From Sophora flavescens (Eukaryota > Streptophyta > Magnoliopsida > Fabales > Fabaceae): a stretch of 64,000 bases of DNA. Positions 25,538-37,884 of the stretch are shown here, one piece after another (position 1 is the stretch's first letter; each line of letters begins with the position of its first letter). The position numbers and the translations under genes were made by a program. Location of the stretch: contig JAUPTC010000058.1 in NCBI GenBank assembly GCA_030762895.1, positions 62,001-126,000 on the forward strand. Direction: 5' to 3'. Under the pieces are notes generated by a model. That model searched no databases and was not told where the DNA came from. It was given only the letters and a program-made list of their open reading frames with translations.

Positions 25538-27557
25538 TGATGACAACCAAATGGGTAGGTTACCTTTTGATGATCTTAGGTGGAATTAATCATTCATTTT
25601 AAACCAACCAGAATTGTGTTCATAACTTAGAAAGAAAGAAACAAGCAAATGGGTGAAGATTAGGGGTGGAATGGCGCCACAAATCCAAGGGGATTTGATA
25701 AGCCTAGTGAAGATCGCCACAAGAATCTTGGATTCTTGATAAGATCAGGGGTGGCTCAATCCAGAACCAAAGAGAGACAAAACCCTCACAATTGGAATCA
25801 ATCCAAATTCAACATCCAAGTTTTTTTTTCTATTCATGTTCTAGATGCATACATATAGGAAAAGTGGTTCATGACTAAAAAGGAGTTTCCTAGGCATGCA
25901 AGCCAAAGGTTGCCCTCCCAATTAACATGTGCACCGTCCACACAAGCATAATTAACACGTGCACCGTCCACACAAGCATAATTAACATGTGCACCGTCCA
26001 CACAAGATAATTAACATGTGCACCGTCCACACAAGCATAATTAACATGTGCACCGTCCACAATTTATTACACCTTTATTGAATTAAAATAAACTAGAAAA
26101 TACTACTTTAGAGAAGCGGGCTTCCAAGCCATCATGGGTCTTCTAGTTGAATGAGATAGGTCATCCATTTGGCCTCCATTCCATTAGGTCTCATTCTTGG
26201 GCTTGCTTCTATCAAAATAGCCACCATGTAATTAAGAGCTTGTTGGGCTTTCTTGTGTCTAACTCTTGTCATGGGCCCACCAAGTCCTTGATTTGATTCT
26301 TGATCCATGGTCTTCATTGGGCTCATATCATTCTTGTTGGAAAGTTGAGTTACCCCCCCCCCACGGCTCATATCATACCCTCCTTCTTTAAGAAAATTCG
26401 TCCTCGAATTTATGACTTCAATCCCAAGCATGTTATCAAATCTTGTGTTTAGATATCCATACTTTTGGGTAACCATGCAAGTTCCCAAGCCATGGGGTAC
26501 CTCCCTTGGGATGAACTCTTCAATTACATCGGTTGTATCAAACTTAAGTTCAAAATATATTTCAATATGAGGTAAAGCATGAGTAGGTGCTTTATTGAGC
26601 CTTTTGGAATCCATGCAAGTTTCCAAACCATGGGGTACTTCCTTTGGGATGAAATCTACAAATTCCTGTAAAAGAGTTTTAACACGACTAGGCAAAGAGA
26701 GATCATTAGAAGCATTGGCAATTAAACAAAAGTCCTTGCAATAAATTAGGCATTGGGGCTGTCTTGAAATCAAAGCCCTCTTTTCCTCACTTTTTGTTGC
26801 CAAAGAACTCTCTTTTTGCTCACTTTTTTTTCTCTTGCTCATCACTCTTCTTTTCACTCTCTTTTTCTTTTTCCTCTTGCTCATCACTCTTCTTTTCACT
26901 CTCTTTTTCTTTTTCCTCATTCTCTTGTTTTGCTTTCTCTCTCTCTCTTTCTTCTCATTCTCTTTCTTGTTGGAGTCTTCCACCAACTTCTTCACATGGT
27001 CTTCAAAACTTTCTATTTGTCTTTTCATTCTTTCCTCTTTTCTCAACCTCTTTTTTTCGTTCTCTCTCATCTTCTTGTCACGCCTCTCATGCATTTTCCG
27101 GATCCACTCTTCAACCTCTTTCCTATGTTATCGCACATAGTTGAAATTTTCAAATCGCAACATAGCAAAGAATACAAGTTAGAAAATAACAAAATATATA
27201 TGTAAGAACCAATCCACTCACCAAGTGTGCACAATGTATATTTCACTCAATTGGCTTTTTCCACACAAGATGTAATTTTTTTTCACTCTTGCCTTTTTCC
27301 ACTCGATTGTCCTCTTTTAGGCCTTAGAAGTGTCAAACACAAAACACACAAAAATTCCAAAATTCAAGTAACAAAAATCATAAAACTTATCAAAAACAAA
27401 GGAAACAAAAGGAAAGGCTAGAAAGGAAAATCTTTGACAATAATGAAACAAGAAAATAAATTCTTTTCTTTTGGGTTTTTCTGGGTAGAAAAAGAAGAAA
27501 ATGAAAAAAAAAACACAAACTCAAAAATTCAACCAAAGCCTAAGCTTTGATACCACT
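25538..27557 (-). repeat. Array unit 13
   Basis: LTR 25538-26375 (10-C tract), internal 26376-27557. It contains the longest uninterrupted frame of any unit (26132-27094), described separately. Confidence 0.95.
26132..27094 (-). pseudogene. Longest family A frame (320 codons, coiled-coil plus pol remnant)
   Basis: Opens at an ATG (MHERRDKKMREN). Residues 1-95 are extremely Lys/Glu/Arg-rich and look like a charged coiled coil, including a 14-residue segment encoded twice by a 42-bp tandem duplication. Through a run of small indels, part of this stretch is read as K/R-rich rather than the E/K-rich frame seen at 42693-43550. From about residue 97 it continues into the linker, RT-entry and LTR-encoded tail. 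The ancestral start is further upstream, but an in-frame TAA twelve codons after that ATG is present in this and every other unit examined. I recognise no enzymatic domain. It is a remnant; expression is not evident. Confidence 0.6.
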
Positions 27558-29577
27558 TGATGACAACCAAATGGGTAGGTTACCTTTTGATGATCTTAGG
27601 TGGAATTAATCATTCATTTTAAACCAACCAGAATTGTGTTCATAACTTAGAAAGAAAGAAACAAGCAAATGGGTGAAGATTAGGGGTGGAATGGCGCCAC
27701 AAATCCAAGGGGATTTGATAAGCCTAGTGAAGATCGCCACAAGAATCTTGGATTCTTGATAAGATCAGGGGTGGCTCAATCCAGAACCAAAGAGAGACAA
27801 AACCCTCACAATTGGAATCAATCCAAATTCAACATCCAAGTTTTTTTTTTTCTATTCATGTTCTAGATGCATACATATAGGAAAAGTGGTTCATGACTAA
27901 AAAGGAGTTTCCTAGGCATGCAAGCCAAAGGTTGCCCTCCCAATTAACATGTGCACCGTCCACACAAGCATAATTAACACGTGCACCGTCCACACAAGCA
28001 TAATTAACATGTGCACCGTCCACACAAGATAATTAACATGTGCACCGGCCCACACAAGCATAATTAACATGTGCACCGGCCCACAATTTATTACACCTTT
28101 ATTGAATTAAAATAAACTAGAAAATACTACTTTAGAGAAGCGGGCTTCCAAGCCATCATGGGTCTTCTAGTTGAATGAGATAGGTCATCCATTTGGCCTC
28201 CATTCCATTAGGTCTCATTCTTGGGCTTGCTTCTATCAAAATAGCCACCATGTAATTAAGAGCTTGTTGGGCTTTCTTGTGTCTAACTCTTGTCATGGGC
28301 CCACCAAGTCCTTGATTTGATTCTTGATCCATGGTCTTCATTGGGCTCATATCATTCTTGTTGGAAAGTTGAGTTACCCCCCCCCCCGGCTCATATCATA
28401 CCCTCCTTCTTTAAGAAAATTCGCCCTCGAATTTATGACTTCAATCCCAAGCATGTTATCAAATCTTGTGTTTAGATATCCATACTTTTGGGTAACCATG
28501 CAAGTTCCCAAGCCATGGGGTACCTCCCTTGGGATGAACTCTTCAATTACATCGGTTGTATCAAACTTAAGTTCAAAATATATTTCAATATGAGGTAAAG
28601 CATGAGTAGGTGCTTTATTGAGCCTTTGGAATCCATGCAAGTTTCCAAACCATGGGGTACTTCCTTTGGGATGAAATCTACAAATTCCTGTAAAAGAGTT
28701 TTAACACGACTAGGCAAAGAGAGATCATTAGAAGCATTGGCAATTAAACAAAAGTCCTTGCAATAAATTAGGCATTGGGGCTGTCTTGAAATCAAAGCCC
28801 TCTTTTCCTCACTTTTTGTTGCCAAAGAACTCTCTTTTTGCTCACTTTTTTTCTCTTGCTCGTCACTCTTCTTTTCACTCTCTTTTTCTTTTTCCTCTTG
28901 CTCATCACTCTTCTTTTCACTCTCTTTTTCTTTTTCCTCATTCTCTTGTTTTGCTTTCTCTCTCTCTCTTTCTTCTCATTCTCTTTCTTGTTGGAGTCTT
29001 CCACCAACTTCTTCACATGGTCTTCAAAACTTTCTATTTGTCTTTTCATTCTTTCCTCTTTTCTCAACCTCTTTTTTTCGTTCTCTCTCATCTTCTTGTC
29101 ACGCCTCTCATGCATTTTCCGGATCCACTCTTCAACCTCTTTCCTATGTTATCGCACATAGTTGAAATTTTCAAATCGCAACATAGCAAAGAATACAAGT
29201 TAGAAAATAACAAAATATATATGTAAGAACCAATCCACTCACCAAGTGTGCACAATGTATATTTCACTCAATTGGCTTTTTCCACACAAGATGTAATTTT
29301 TTTTCACTCTTGCCTTTTTCCACTCGATTGTCCTCTTTTAGGCCTTAGAAGTGTCAAACACAAAACACACAAAAATTCCAAAATTCAAGTAACAAAAATC
29401 ATAAAACTTATCAAAAACAAAGGAAACAAAAGGAAAGGCTAGAAAGGAAAATCTTTGACAATAATGAAACAAGAAAATAAATTCTTTTCTTTTGGGTTTT
29501 TCTGGGTCGACAAAGAAGAAAATGAAAAAAAAACACAAACTCAAAAATTCAACCAAAGCCTAAGCTTTGATACCACT
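27558..29577 (-). repeat. Array unit 14
   Basis: LTR 27558-28398, internal 28399-29577. The C-tract (11) runs straight into GGCTC without the usual ACGG. GCCCTCG occurs near 28425 and the CTCGTCAC variant near 28860. Two minisatellite copies carry CGGCCC. Two private changes near 29508 create GTCGAC. Confidence 0.95.
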
Positions 29578-31612
29578 TGATGACAACCAAATGGGTAGGT
29601 TACCTTTTGATGATCTTAGGTGGAATTAATCATTCATTTTAAACCAACCAGAATTGTGTTCATAACTTAGAAAGAAAGAAACAAGCAAATGGGTGAAGAT
29701 TAGGGGTGGAATGGCGCCACAAATCCAAGGGGATTTGATAAGCCTAGTGAAGATCGCCACAAGAATCTTGGATTCTTGATAAGATCAGGGGTGGCTCAAT
29801 CCAGAACCAAAGAGAGACAAAACCCTCACAATTGGAATCAATCCAAATTCAACATCCAAGTTTTTTTTTTCTATTCATGTTCTAGATGCATACATATAGG
29901 AAAAGTGGTTCATGACTAAAAAGGAGTTTCCTAGGCATGCAAGCCAAAGGTTGCCCTCCCAATTAACATGTGCACCGTCCACACAAGCATAATTAACACG
30001 TGCACCGTCCACACAAGCATAATTAACATGTGCACCGCCCACACAAGATAATTAACATGTGCACCGGCCCACACAAGCATAATTAACATGTGCACCGTCC
30101 ACAATTTATTACACCTTTATTGAATTAAAATAAACTAGAAAATACTACTTTAGAGAAGCGGGCTTCCAAGCCATCATGGGTCTTCTAGTTGAATGAGATA
30201 GGTCATCCATTTGGCCTCCATTCCATTAGGTCTCATTCTTGGGCTTGCTTCTATCAAAATAGCCACCATGTAATTAAGAGCTTGTTGGGCTTTCTTGTGT
30301 CTAACTCTTGTCATGGGCCCACCAAGTCCTTGATTTGATTCTTGATCCATGGTCTTCATTGGGCTCATATCATTCTTGTTGGAAAGTTGAGTTACCCCCC
30401 CCACGGCTCATATCATACCCTCCTTCTTTAAGAAAATTCGTCCTCGAATTTATGACTTCAATCCCAAGCATGTTATCAAATCTTGTGTTTAGATATCCAT
30501 ACTTTTGGGTAACCATGCAAGTTCCCAAGCCATGGGGTACCTCCCTTGGGATGAACTCTTCAATTACATCGGTTGTATCAAACTTAAGTTCAAAATATAT
30601 TTCAATATGAGGTAAAGCATGAGTAGGTGCTTTATTGAGCCTTTGGAATCCATGCAAGTTTCCAAACCATGGGGTACTTCCTTTGGGATGAAATCTACAA
30701 ATTCCTGTAAAAGAGTTTTAACACGACTAGGCAAAGAGAGATCATTAGAAGCATTGGCAATTAAACAAAAGTCCTTGCAATAAATTAGGCATTGGGGCTG
30801 TCTTGAAATCAAAGCCCTCTTTTCCTCACTTTTTGTTGCCAAAGAACTCTCTTTTGCTCACTTTTTTTCTCTTGCTCATCACTCTTCTTTTCACTCTCTT
30901 TTTCTTTTTCCTCTTGCTCATCACTCTTCTTTTCACTCTCTTTTTCTTTTTCCTCATTCTCTTGTTTTGCTTTTCTCTCTCTCTCTTTCTTCTCATTCTC
31001 TTTCTTGTTGGAGTCTTCCACCAACTTCTTCACATGGTCCTCAAAACTTTCTATTTGTCTTTTCATTCTTTCCTCTTTTCTCAACCTCTTTTTTTCGTTC
31101 TCTCTCATCTTCTTGTCACGCCTCTCATGCATTTTCCGGATCCACTCTTCAACCTCTTTCCTATGTTATCGCACATAGTTGAAATTTTCAAATCGCAACA
31201 TAGCAAAGAATACAAGTTAGAAAATAACAAAATATATATGTAAGAACCAATCCACTCACCAAGTGTGCACAATGTATATTTCACTCAATTGGCTTTTTCC
31301 ACACAAGATGTAATTTTTTTTCACTCTTGCCTTTTTCCACTCGATTGTCCTCTTTTAGGCCTTAGAAGTGTCAAACACAAAACACACAAAAATTCCAAAA
31401 TTCAAGTAACAAAAATCATAAAACTTATCAAAAACAAAGGAAACAAAAGGAAAGGCTAGAAAGGAAAATCTTTGACAATAATGAAACAAGAAAATAAATT
31501 CTTTTCTTTTGGGTTTTTCTGGGTAGAAAAGAAGAAGTGGTGAAGAAAAAGAAGAAAATGAAAAAAAAACACAAACTCAAAATTCAACCAAAGCCTAAGC
31601 TTTGATACCACT
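29578..31612 (-). repeat. Array unit 15
   Basis: LTR 29578-30415 (8-C tract), internal 30416-31612. The leader carries a private 19-bp expansion near 31530-31550, different from the 27-bp insertion of later units. A CT-tract indel near 30970 restores the E/K-rich frame (KAKQENEEKEKE) at 30809-31132. Confidence 0.95.
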
Positions 31613-33664
31613 TGATGACAACCAAATGGGTAGGTTACCTTTTGATGATCTTAGGTGGAATTAATCATTCATTTTAAACCAACCAGAATTGTGTTCATAA
31701 CTTAGAAAGAAAGAAACAAGCAAATGGGTGAAGATTAGGGGTGGAATGGCGCCACAAATCCAAGGGGATTTGATAAGCCTAGTGAAGATCGCCACAAGAA
31801 TCTTGGATTCTTGATAAGATCAGGGGTGGCTCAATCCAGAACCAAAGAGAGACAAAACCCTCACAATTGGAATCAATCCAAATTCAACATCCAAGTTTTT
31901 TTTTCTATTCATGTTCTAGATGCATACATATAGGAAAAGTGGTTCATGACTAAAAAGGAGTTTCCTAGGCATGCAAGCCAAAGGTTGCCCTCCCAATTAA
32001 CATGTGCACCGTCCACACAAGCATAATTAACACGTGCACCGTCCACACAAGCATAATTAACATGTGCACCGTCCACACAAGATAATTAACATGTGCACCG
32101 TCCACACAAGCATAATTAACATGTGCACCGTCCACAATTTATTACACCTTTATTGAATTAAAATAAACTAGAAAATACTACTTTAGAGAAGCGGGCTTCC
32201 AAGCCATCATGGGTCTTCTAGTTGAATGAGATAGGTCATCCATTTGGCCTCCATTCCATTAGGTCTCATTCTTGGGCTTGCTTCTATCAAAATAGCCACC
32301 ATGTAATTAAGAGCTTGTTGGGCTTTCTTGTGTCTAACTCTTGTCATGGGCCCACCAAGTCCTTGATTTGATTCTTGATCCATGGTCTTCATTGGGCTCA
32401 TATCATTCTTGTTGGAAAGTTGAGTTAACGACACCCCCCCCACGGCTCTTATCATACCCTCCTTCTTTAAGAAAATTCGTCCTCGAATTTATGACTTCAA
32501 TCCCAAGCATGTTATCAAATCTTGTGTTTAGATATCCATACTTTTGGGTAACCATGCAAGTTCCCAAGCCATGGGGTACCTCCCTTGGGATGAACTCTTC
32601 AATTACATCGGTTGTATCAAACTTAAGTTCAAAATATATTTCAATATGAGGTAAAGCATGAGTAGGTGCTTTATTGAGCCTTTTGGAATCCATGCAAGTT
32701 TCCAAACCATGGGGTACTTCCTTTGGGATGAAATCTACAAATTCCTGTAAAAGAGTTTTAACACGACTAGGCAAAGAGAGATCATTAGAAGCATTGGCAA
32801 TTAAACAAAAGTCCTTGCAATAAATTAGGCATTGGGGCTGTCTTGAAATCAAAGCCCTCTTTTCCTCACTTTTTGTTGCCAAAGAACTCTCTTTTTGCTC
32901 ACTTTTTTTCTCTTGCTCATCACTCTTCTTTTCACTCTCTTTTTCTTTTTCCTCTTGCTCATCACTCTTCTTTTCACTCTCTTTTTCTTTTTCCTCATTC
33001 TCTTGTTTTGCTTTCTCTCTCTCTCTTTCTTCTCATTCTCTTTCTTGTTGGAGTCTTCCACCAACTTCTTCACATGGTCTTCAAAACTTTCTATTTGTCT
33101 TTTCATTCTTTCCTCTCTTTTCTCAACCTCTTTTTTTCGTTCTCTCTCATCTTCTTGTCACGCCTCTCATGCATTTTCCGGATCCACTCTTCAACCTCTT
33201 TCCTATGTTATTGCACATAGTTGAAATTTTCAAATCGCAACATAGCAAAGAATAAAAGTTAGAAAATAACAAAATATATATGTAAGAACCAATCCACTCA
33301 CCAAGTGTGCACAATGTATATTTCACTCAATTGGCTTTTTCCACACAAGATGTAATTTTTTTTTCACTCTTGCCTTTTTCCACTCGATTGTCCTCTTTTA
33401 GGCCTTAGAAGAGTCAAACACAAAACACACAAAAATTCCAAAATTCAAGTAACAAAAATCATAAAACTTATCAAAAACAAAGGAAACAAAAGGAAAGGCT
33501 AGAAAGGAAAATCTTTGACAATAATGAAACAAGAAAATAAATTCTTTTCTTTTGGGTTTTTCTGGGTAGAAAAAGAAGAAAAGTAGAAGATGAAGAACAA
33601 AGAAGAAAATGAAAAAAAAACACAAACTCAAAAATTCAACCAAAGCCTAAGCTTTGATACCACT
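31613..33664 (-). repeat. Array unit 16 (first of the right-hand subfamily)
   Basis: LTR 31613-32454, internal 32455-33664. It is the first unit with the 27-bp leader insertion (33580-33606), TATTGCAC instead of TATCGCAC (near 33208), and GAAGAGTC instead of GAAGTGTC (near 33410). Private features are ACGACA before the C-tract (32428-32433), an altered LTR terminus (GGCTCTTATCA) and an extra CTCT near 33113. Confidence 0.95.
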
Positions 33665-34456
33665 TGATGACAACCAAATGGGTAGGTTACCTTTTGATGA
33701 TCTTAGGTGGAATTAATCATTCATTTTAAACCAACCAGAATTGTGTTCATAACTTAGAAAGAAAGAAACAAGCAAATGGGTGAAGATTAGGGGTGGAATG
33801 GCGCCACAAATCCAAGGGGATTTGATAAGCCTAGTGAAGATCGCCACAAGAATCTTGGATTCTTGATAAGATCAGGGGTGGCTCAATCCAGAACCAAAGA
33901 GAGACAAAACCCTCACAATTGGAATCAATCCAAATTCAACATCCAAGTTTTTTTTTTCTATTCATGTTCTAGATGCATACATATAGGAAAAGTGGTTCAT
34001 GACTAAAAAGGAGTTTCCTAGGCATGCAAGCCAAAGGTTGCCCTCCCAATTAACATGTGCACCGTCCACACAAGCATAATTAACACGTGCACCGTCCACA
34101 CAAGCATAATTAACACGTGCACCGTCCACACAAGCATAATTAACATGTGCACCGTCCACAATTTATTACACCTTTATTGAATTAAAATAAACTAGAAAAT
34201 ACTACTTTAGAGAAGCGGGCTTCCAAGCCATCATGGGTCTTCTAGTTGAATGAGATAGGTCATCCATTTGGCCTCCATTCCATTAGGTCTCATTCTTGGG
34301 CTTGCTTCTATCAAAATAGCCACCATGTAATTAAGAGCTTGTTGGGCTTTCTTGTGTCTAACTCTTGTCATGGGCCCACCAAGTCCTTGATTTGATTCTT
34401 GATCCATGGTCTTCATTGGGCTCATATCATTCTTGTTGGAAAGTTGAGTTACCCCC
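33665..34456 (-). repeat. Array unit 17, left part (split by family C)
   Basis: Most of an LTR; it stops in its C-tract, where the family C element is inserted. The minisatellite has four copies instead of five, two with CACGTG. The unit resumes at 38830 (right copy of the target duplication 38830-38834). Confidence 0.93.
34452..34456. repeat. Target site duplication of family C, left
   Basis: CCCCC, matched by CCCCC at 38830-38834. The target is the homopolymeric C-tract of a family A LTR, so the exact register is ambiguous. Confidence 0.8.
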
Positions 34457-35401
34457 TGATGACAACCAACTTGTGGTTGCCTTGAAATGATCTTTTTGAT
34501 TGAAATTCGTTTAGTGTTGTGCCACTTTGGTTCAAGAACAAAGACCAAATCAATTTCATATTTAAGTAACAAAACAAAAGTTGAAGAAGAAAGAAGAAAG
34601 TGGAAGAGATAGAGATGATGAAGGCGCCACAAACAATGGAAATTATTTGATAAGCCAAGTGATGTTCGCCACAAGAATTTGGAGATTCTTGATAAGAACT
34701 CAATCTTGGTTCAACCAAGAACTTAGGAGAAACACTTCTCACTAATTTGGATAAATTCCAACAACATCAAACTTGTTATTTCATATGAATTTTCGTTTTA
34801 CATATAGTATGGCAGCCAAACTCTTGGCATCCAAAGATAAAATGAAACCTCCACTTGAATAGCCTAATTATGATACTAATAATTCACTTAAGACTAATTC
34901 TAATTCAGCCACCAAATGAAAAAAACGAAATTCCAACTTAAATCCCACTTGAATAGCTACCAAAAACCATCAAGGCAGCCACCAAGCCATAACTCTCATT
35001 ATTGTGGATGTTACACTTGCTTCTCACATTAAAAGTGTAACTCCCACAATTTACAACTTTTATTCTCACCATAAAACACTCAAAATTCAAACTTCTAACA
35101 ACTAGAAACATCCAAATTCGTGTAGAATATGCTAGGGACCCCACTTGCATGATTCTTCACTTATTTATTGAAAAATAATAAACTAAAATGACTTGGACCT
35201 TGAACCAAATCAGCCCCACTTCATGCTTCCTCCATTTGAATGAGCAAAGTTGTGCATTTGGGCCAATTTGACTTGAACTTGGGCTTATGTCCATTAAGAA
35301 AATCAACATTGGAGTTAAAGCTTCTTTGAACTATGCTCCAAATTGGGCTCACATCATCTTTGTTGAAATGTTGTAGACTTGCCCCTCCTTGGCTCATATC
35401 A
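34457..35401 (-). repeat. Family C 3' LTR
   Basis: 945 bp; minus strand TGATATGAGCCAAGG ... GGTTGTCATCA. It shares termini, TATA-like motif (34799-34807) and both hairpins (34630-34649 and 34672-34691) with family A, but the remainder is clearly diverged. It differs from the 5' LTR at three sites, near 35008, 35253 and 35299. Confidence 0.93.
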
Positions 35402-35418
35402 TACCCTCCTTCTTTAAG
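35402..35418 (-). other. Family C polypurine tract
   Basis: Minus strand CTTAAAGAAGGAGGGTA, identical to the family A tract and directly adjacent to the LTR. Confidence 0.85.
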
Positions 35419-35513
35419 AAAATTCGTCCTCGAATTTATTACTTCAATCCCTACATCAAATGAAAGACATAGATGGCATATTGAAAGTAAGAAAATATCA
35501 AAGACTTTTTTTT

Positions 35514-36869
35514 TTAATTTATTCTCCTTACAGCATGCAATAGCCCATATCTTCTAGAATGGACCCTTGATTTCCTTTTATTTGGAAACCTTTTATTCTT
35601 TTTATGTTCACACACCCAACCTCCGGGATCAAATGGAAATTGATAGAAATCATCAAATGTCGCAATTGGGTGTAACAAATTTCCATCTTGTACTATCAAC
35701 ATTCCAACACATTCATAGCCAAGATAATGAATTATGAGCAAAAAATTATATCTCTTATGAAATTCTAATTTCAAGTTTACATTTCTTGGCTTGAACAAGG
35801 TCATACAAGAAAATGTACTTTCTCTTTTAAAAGATTTCCAAGAAAGTTGAGCATCATGGACATTTTCTTCATTACAAACAAGGTTTGGCCTTTCGTGAAA
35901 TAAGACAATCCTTTCAAACACATTAGAACCATCATATAAAAGCTTCAAAGAATTTGGAAGAATGGGTAGAGTAAAAAGAGGAATAGTAGTTAACCCATCA
36001 ATTATCATGACATGCAAACCCTTTGAGCTCATAACAAACCTCAAGATGCTAACTTTATTTTGTTCAAAAGAATATGTGAGCAAGTTAGCAAACAAACTTT
36101 CTTTATGAAATCCAACATGTTCCTCAAAAATTTTGTGATAAATCAAGTGATTATTAGAAAGCATAACAACACATTTATCAAGGAATTCATTTAAATCTTG
36201 GTTTATAATTCTCAAATCAATCTTAGGAAGATGATACGAGTCATGCAATTCATCAAGCAAAATTTCATTCCCATCAAATGTAGAAGAAAAACAAGACCCA
36301 TGCAATTTACCAAATTTTGTGTTAAGATACCCATAATTTTGGGAAACCATGAAAGTTCCCAAACAATGGGGTACTTCCCTTGGGATTATCTCTTCCATTA
36401 TGGTGGTTGTCTTGCAAACTTCCATTTGAGGAACATCTTCGATTTCCTTCAAAAGAGAATCAACACAAGTAGGCAAAGAGTTAGGAAAAACATCAAAACA
36501 ATCATTTTCTTTTTCCTCCTCACTTTTTGTTTTGCCCTCTTCTTTTTCTTTTCTCTCATTTTTTTTCTTACTCTCATCTTTTTCATTCTCTTTTACTTCA
36601 ATTTTACTCTCAATTCTTACTTCATTCCTTTCACTCTTTTTTTCACTCTTTTTCCCATTCTCATTTTCTTTCTTTTCTTCTCTCTCTTTTTGTTTTCTCT
36701 CTTGCTCTCCCAAATTTGGATAGACTTCCAAAGTTTTCTTTTCATGAGTACTTGCCAAAGACACCGTAGAGGTTGAGGTGTTTCCCTCTTTCTTTGACTT
36801 GTTGTGAAGAACTTCATGGTAATGGTTTGGAGCATGTCTTCTCCTCATGATTTTTTTCATTTCGCCCAA
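35514..36869 (-). pseudogene. Family C fused gag-RT-RNase H-IN remnant frame
   Basis: A 451-codon open frame beginning at TTG, so it is a continuation of gag rather than an independent start. Residues 1-25 continue the gag domain (MKKIMRRRHAPNHY). Residues ~55-120 are a Lys/Glu-rich linker. Residues ~155-190 carry the IPREVPHCLGTFMV ... YGYLNTKF module shared with family A. Residues ~195-290 align with RT, but the catalytic YFDD region has become LSNN. Residues ~365-410 resemble RNase H without the first Asp. Residues ~420-445 (DPGGWVCEHKKNKRFP) match the integrase C-terminal GDWVWVHMRKERFP. The frame stays open although active-site residues are gone and the integrase core is deleted. No enzymatic function is expected; a structural or cis-acting role is possible but unproven. 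Confidence 0.75.
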
Positions 36870-37261
36870 GTCTCAATAGGCTTCACATGTCTTCTTTCTT
36901 TTTGCAATTCACTCCACCAAACATGTGCATAGTCTTTAAGTTGGAGAGATGCTACCTTCACTTTGTTTCTTTCATTGTATGAGTTAGATTGAAAGAATTG
37001 CTCCATCTTCATCTCCCATTTCAAATAGACTTGAGGATCATTCTTCCCATGAAATGTAGAGACTTTGACCTCGACCCCTTCAATTTCTCTATCAAGCCTC
37101 CTTTCTCTATCATCACGATTTTGAAGGATGGTAAGATGTCTATCATACTTGGCTTGCATTTGCTCCATTTGCCTTTGAATATTTTGAATTTGAGTGGCCA
37201 TTGTAGCATGAAGAGATGAGTACTTTGGAGAGAATGGAGGATTATCTTCATGGACTGCCAT
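36857..37261 (-). pseudogene. Family C gag N-terminal fragment
   Basis: Start taken at the ATG giving MAVHEDNPP, which aligns with MGDSPPLSP of the full-length gag; an upstream ATG at 37312 would add 17 unrelated residues. It holds the coiled-coil IQRQMEQMQAKYDR and the first half of the retrotransposon gag domain (NDPQVYLKWEMKMEQFF ... VWWSELQKERR). It stops after IETWAK because of a one-base frame change, and the gag sequence continues in the overlapping downstream frame. No zinc knuckle is seen. Confidence 0.8.
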
Positions 37262-37312
37262 CATTTGAACACACAAGATCAAAATATAACAAGAAATTAT
37301 AAAATTCCTCAC

Positions 37313-37870
37313 TACACCCCCTCACTTGTGCACTCAATGAATTTTCTCTCTAATGGCTTTTTCCACACAAAATGTATTTTTTTTTTCACTCTTGCCTTTT
37401 TCCTCTCAAATGTTCTCCTTGAGTTCTTAGAGGAATCAAGACAACAAACACAAAAATTCCAAAATCAAGCAACAAAAATCACAAAAACTTAGCAAACAAT
37501 GGAACAAGAAAAGAAAGGCTAGAAAGGAAAAGGTTTGGAATAAGGAAATAAAGGAAAGAAGGGAAATATTTTCTAGAACACAAATTGCCCGAATAGAACT
37601 TTCTCTTCTCTTTTCTCCAAGACTTCAAGAACAATTTTTTTTTTATATAATTTTCGCCCAGATTTTTTTTTTTTTTAACTTTGAAGAGAAGAATCAAACT
37701 TGTACACTTGTGTATGATCAAACAATAGCCACGAAATTTTTTCCCTTCAAAACTGAATCAAAGTAGTAATTTTTTTTTGTTGGTTTTTTTTTTGTTTTAG
37801 AACAAAATGGTGTAGAAGAAGAACAAAGAAGAAAAACGAAAATCACAACACAATTTCAATCAAAGCCTGA
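37313..37870 (-). other. Family C leader, non-coding
   Basis: Untranslated leader between primer site and gag. It contains long T/A homopolymers (37620-37680, 37760-37795) and no credible frame. It aligns loosely with the 57283-57893 leader of the full-length element. Confidence 0.7.
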
Positions 37871-37882
37871 GCTTTGATACCA
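37871..37882 (-). other. Family C primer binding site
   Basis: Minus strand TGGTATCAAAGC, two bases from the 5' LTR end; initiator tRNA-Met type with one mismatch. Confidence 0.85.
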
Positions 37883-37884
37883 AA

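Noticed and set aside
1..33664. The array as a pure assembly duplication
   Set aside because: Units carry private substitutions, different C-tract lengths and distinct minisatellite variants, so they are not copies of one read set. The exact copy number still cannot be guaranteed.
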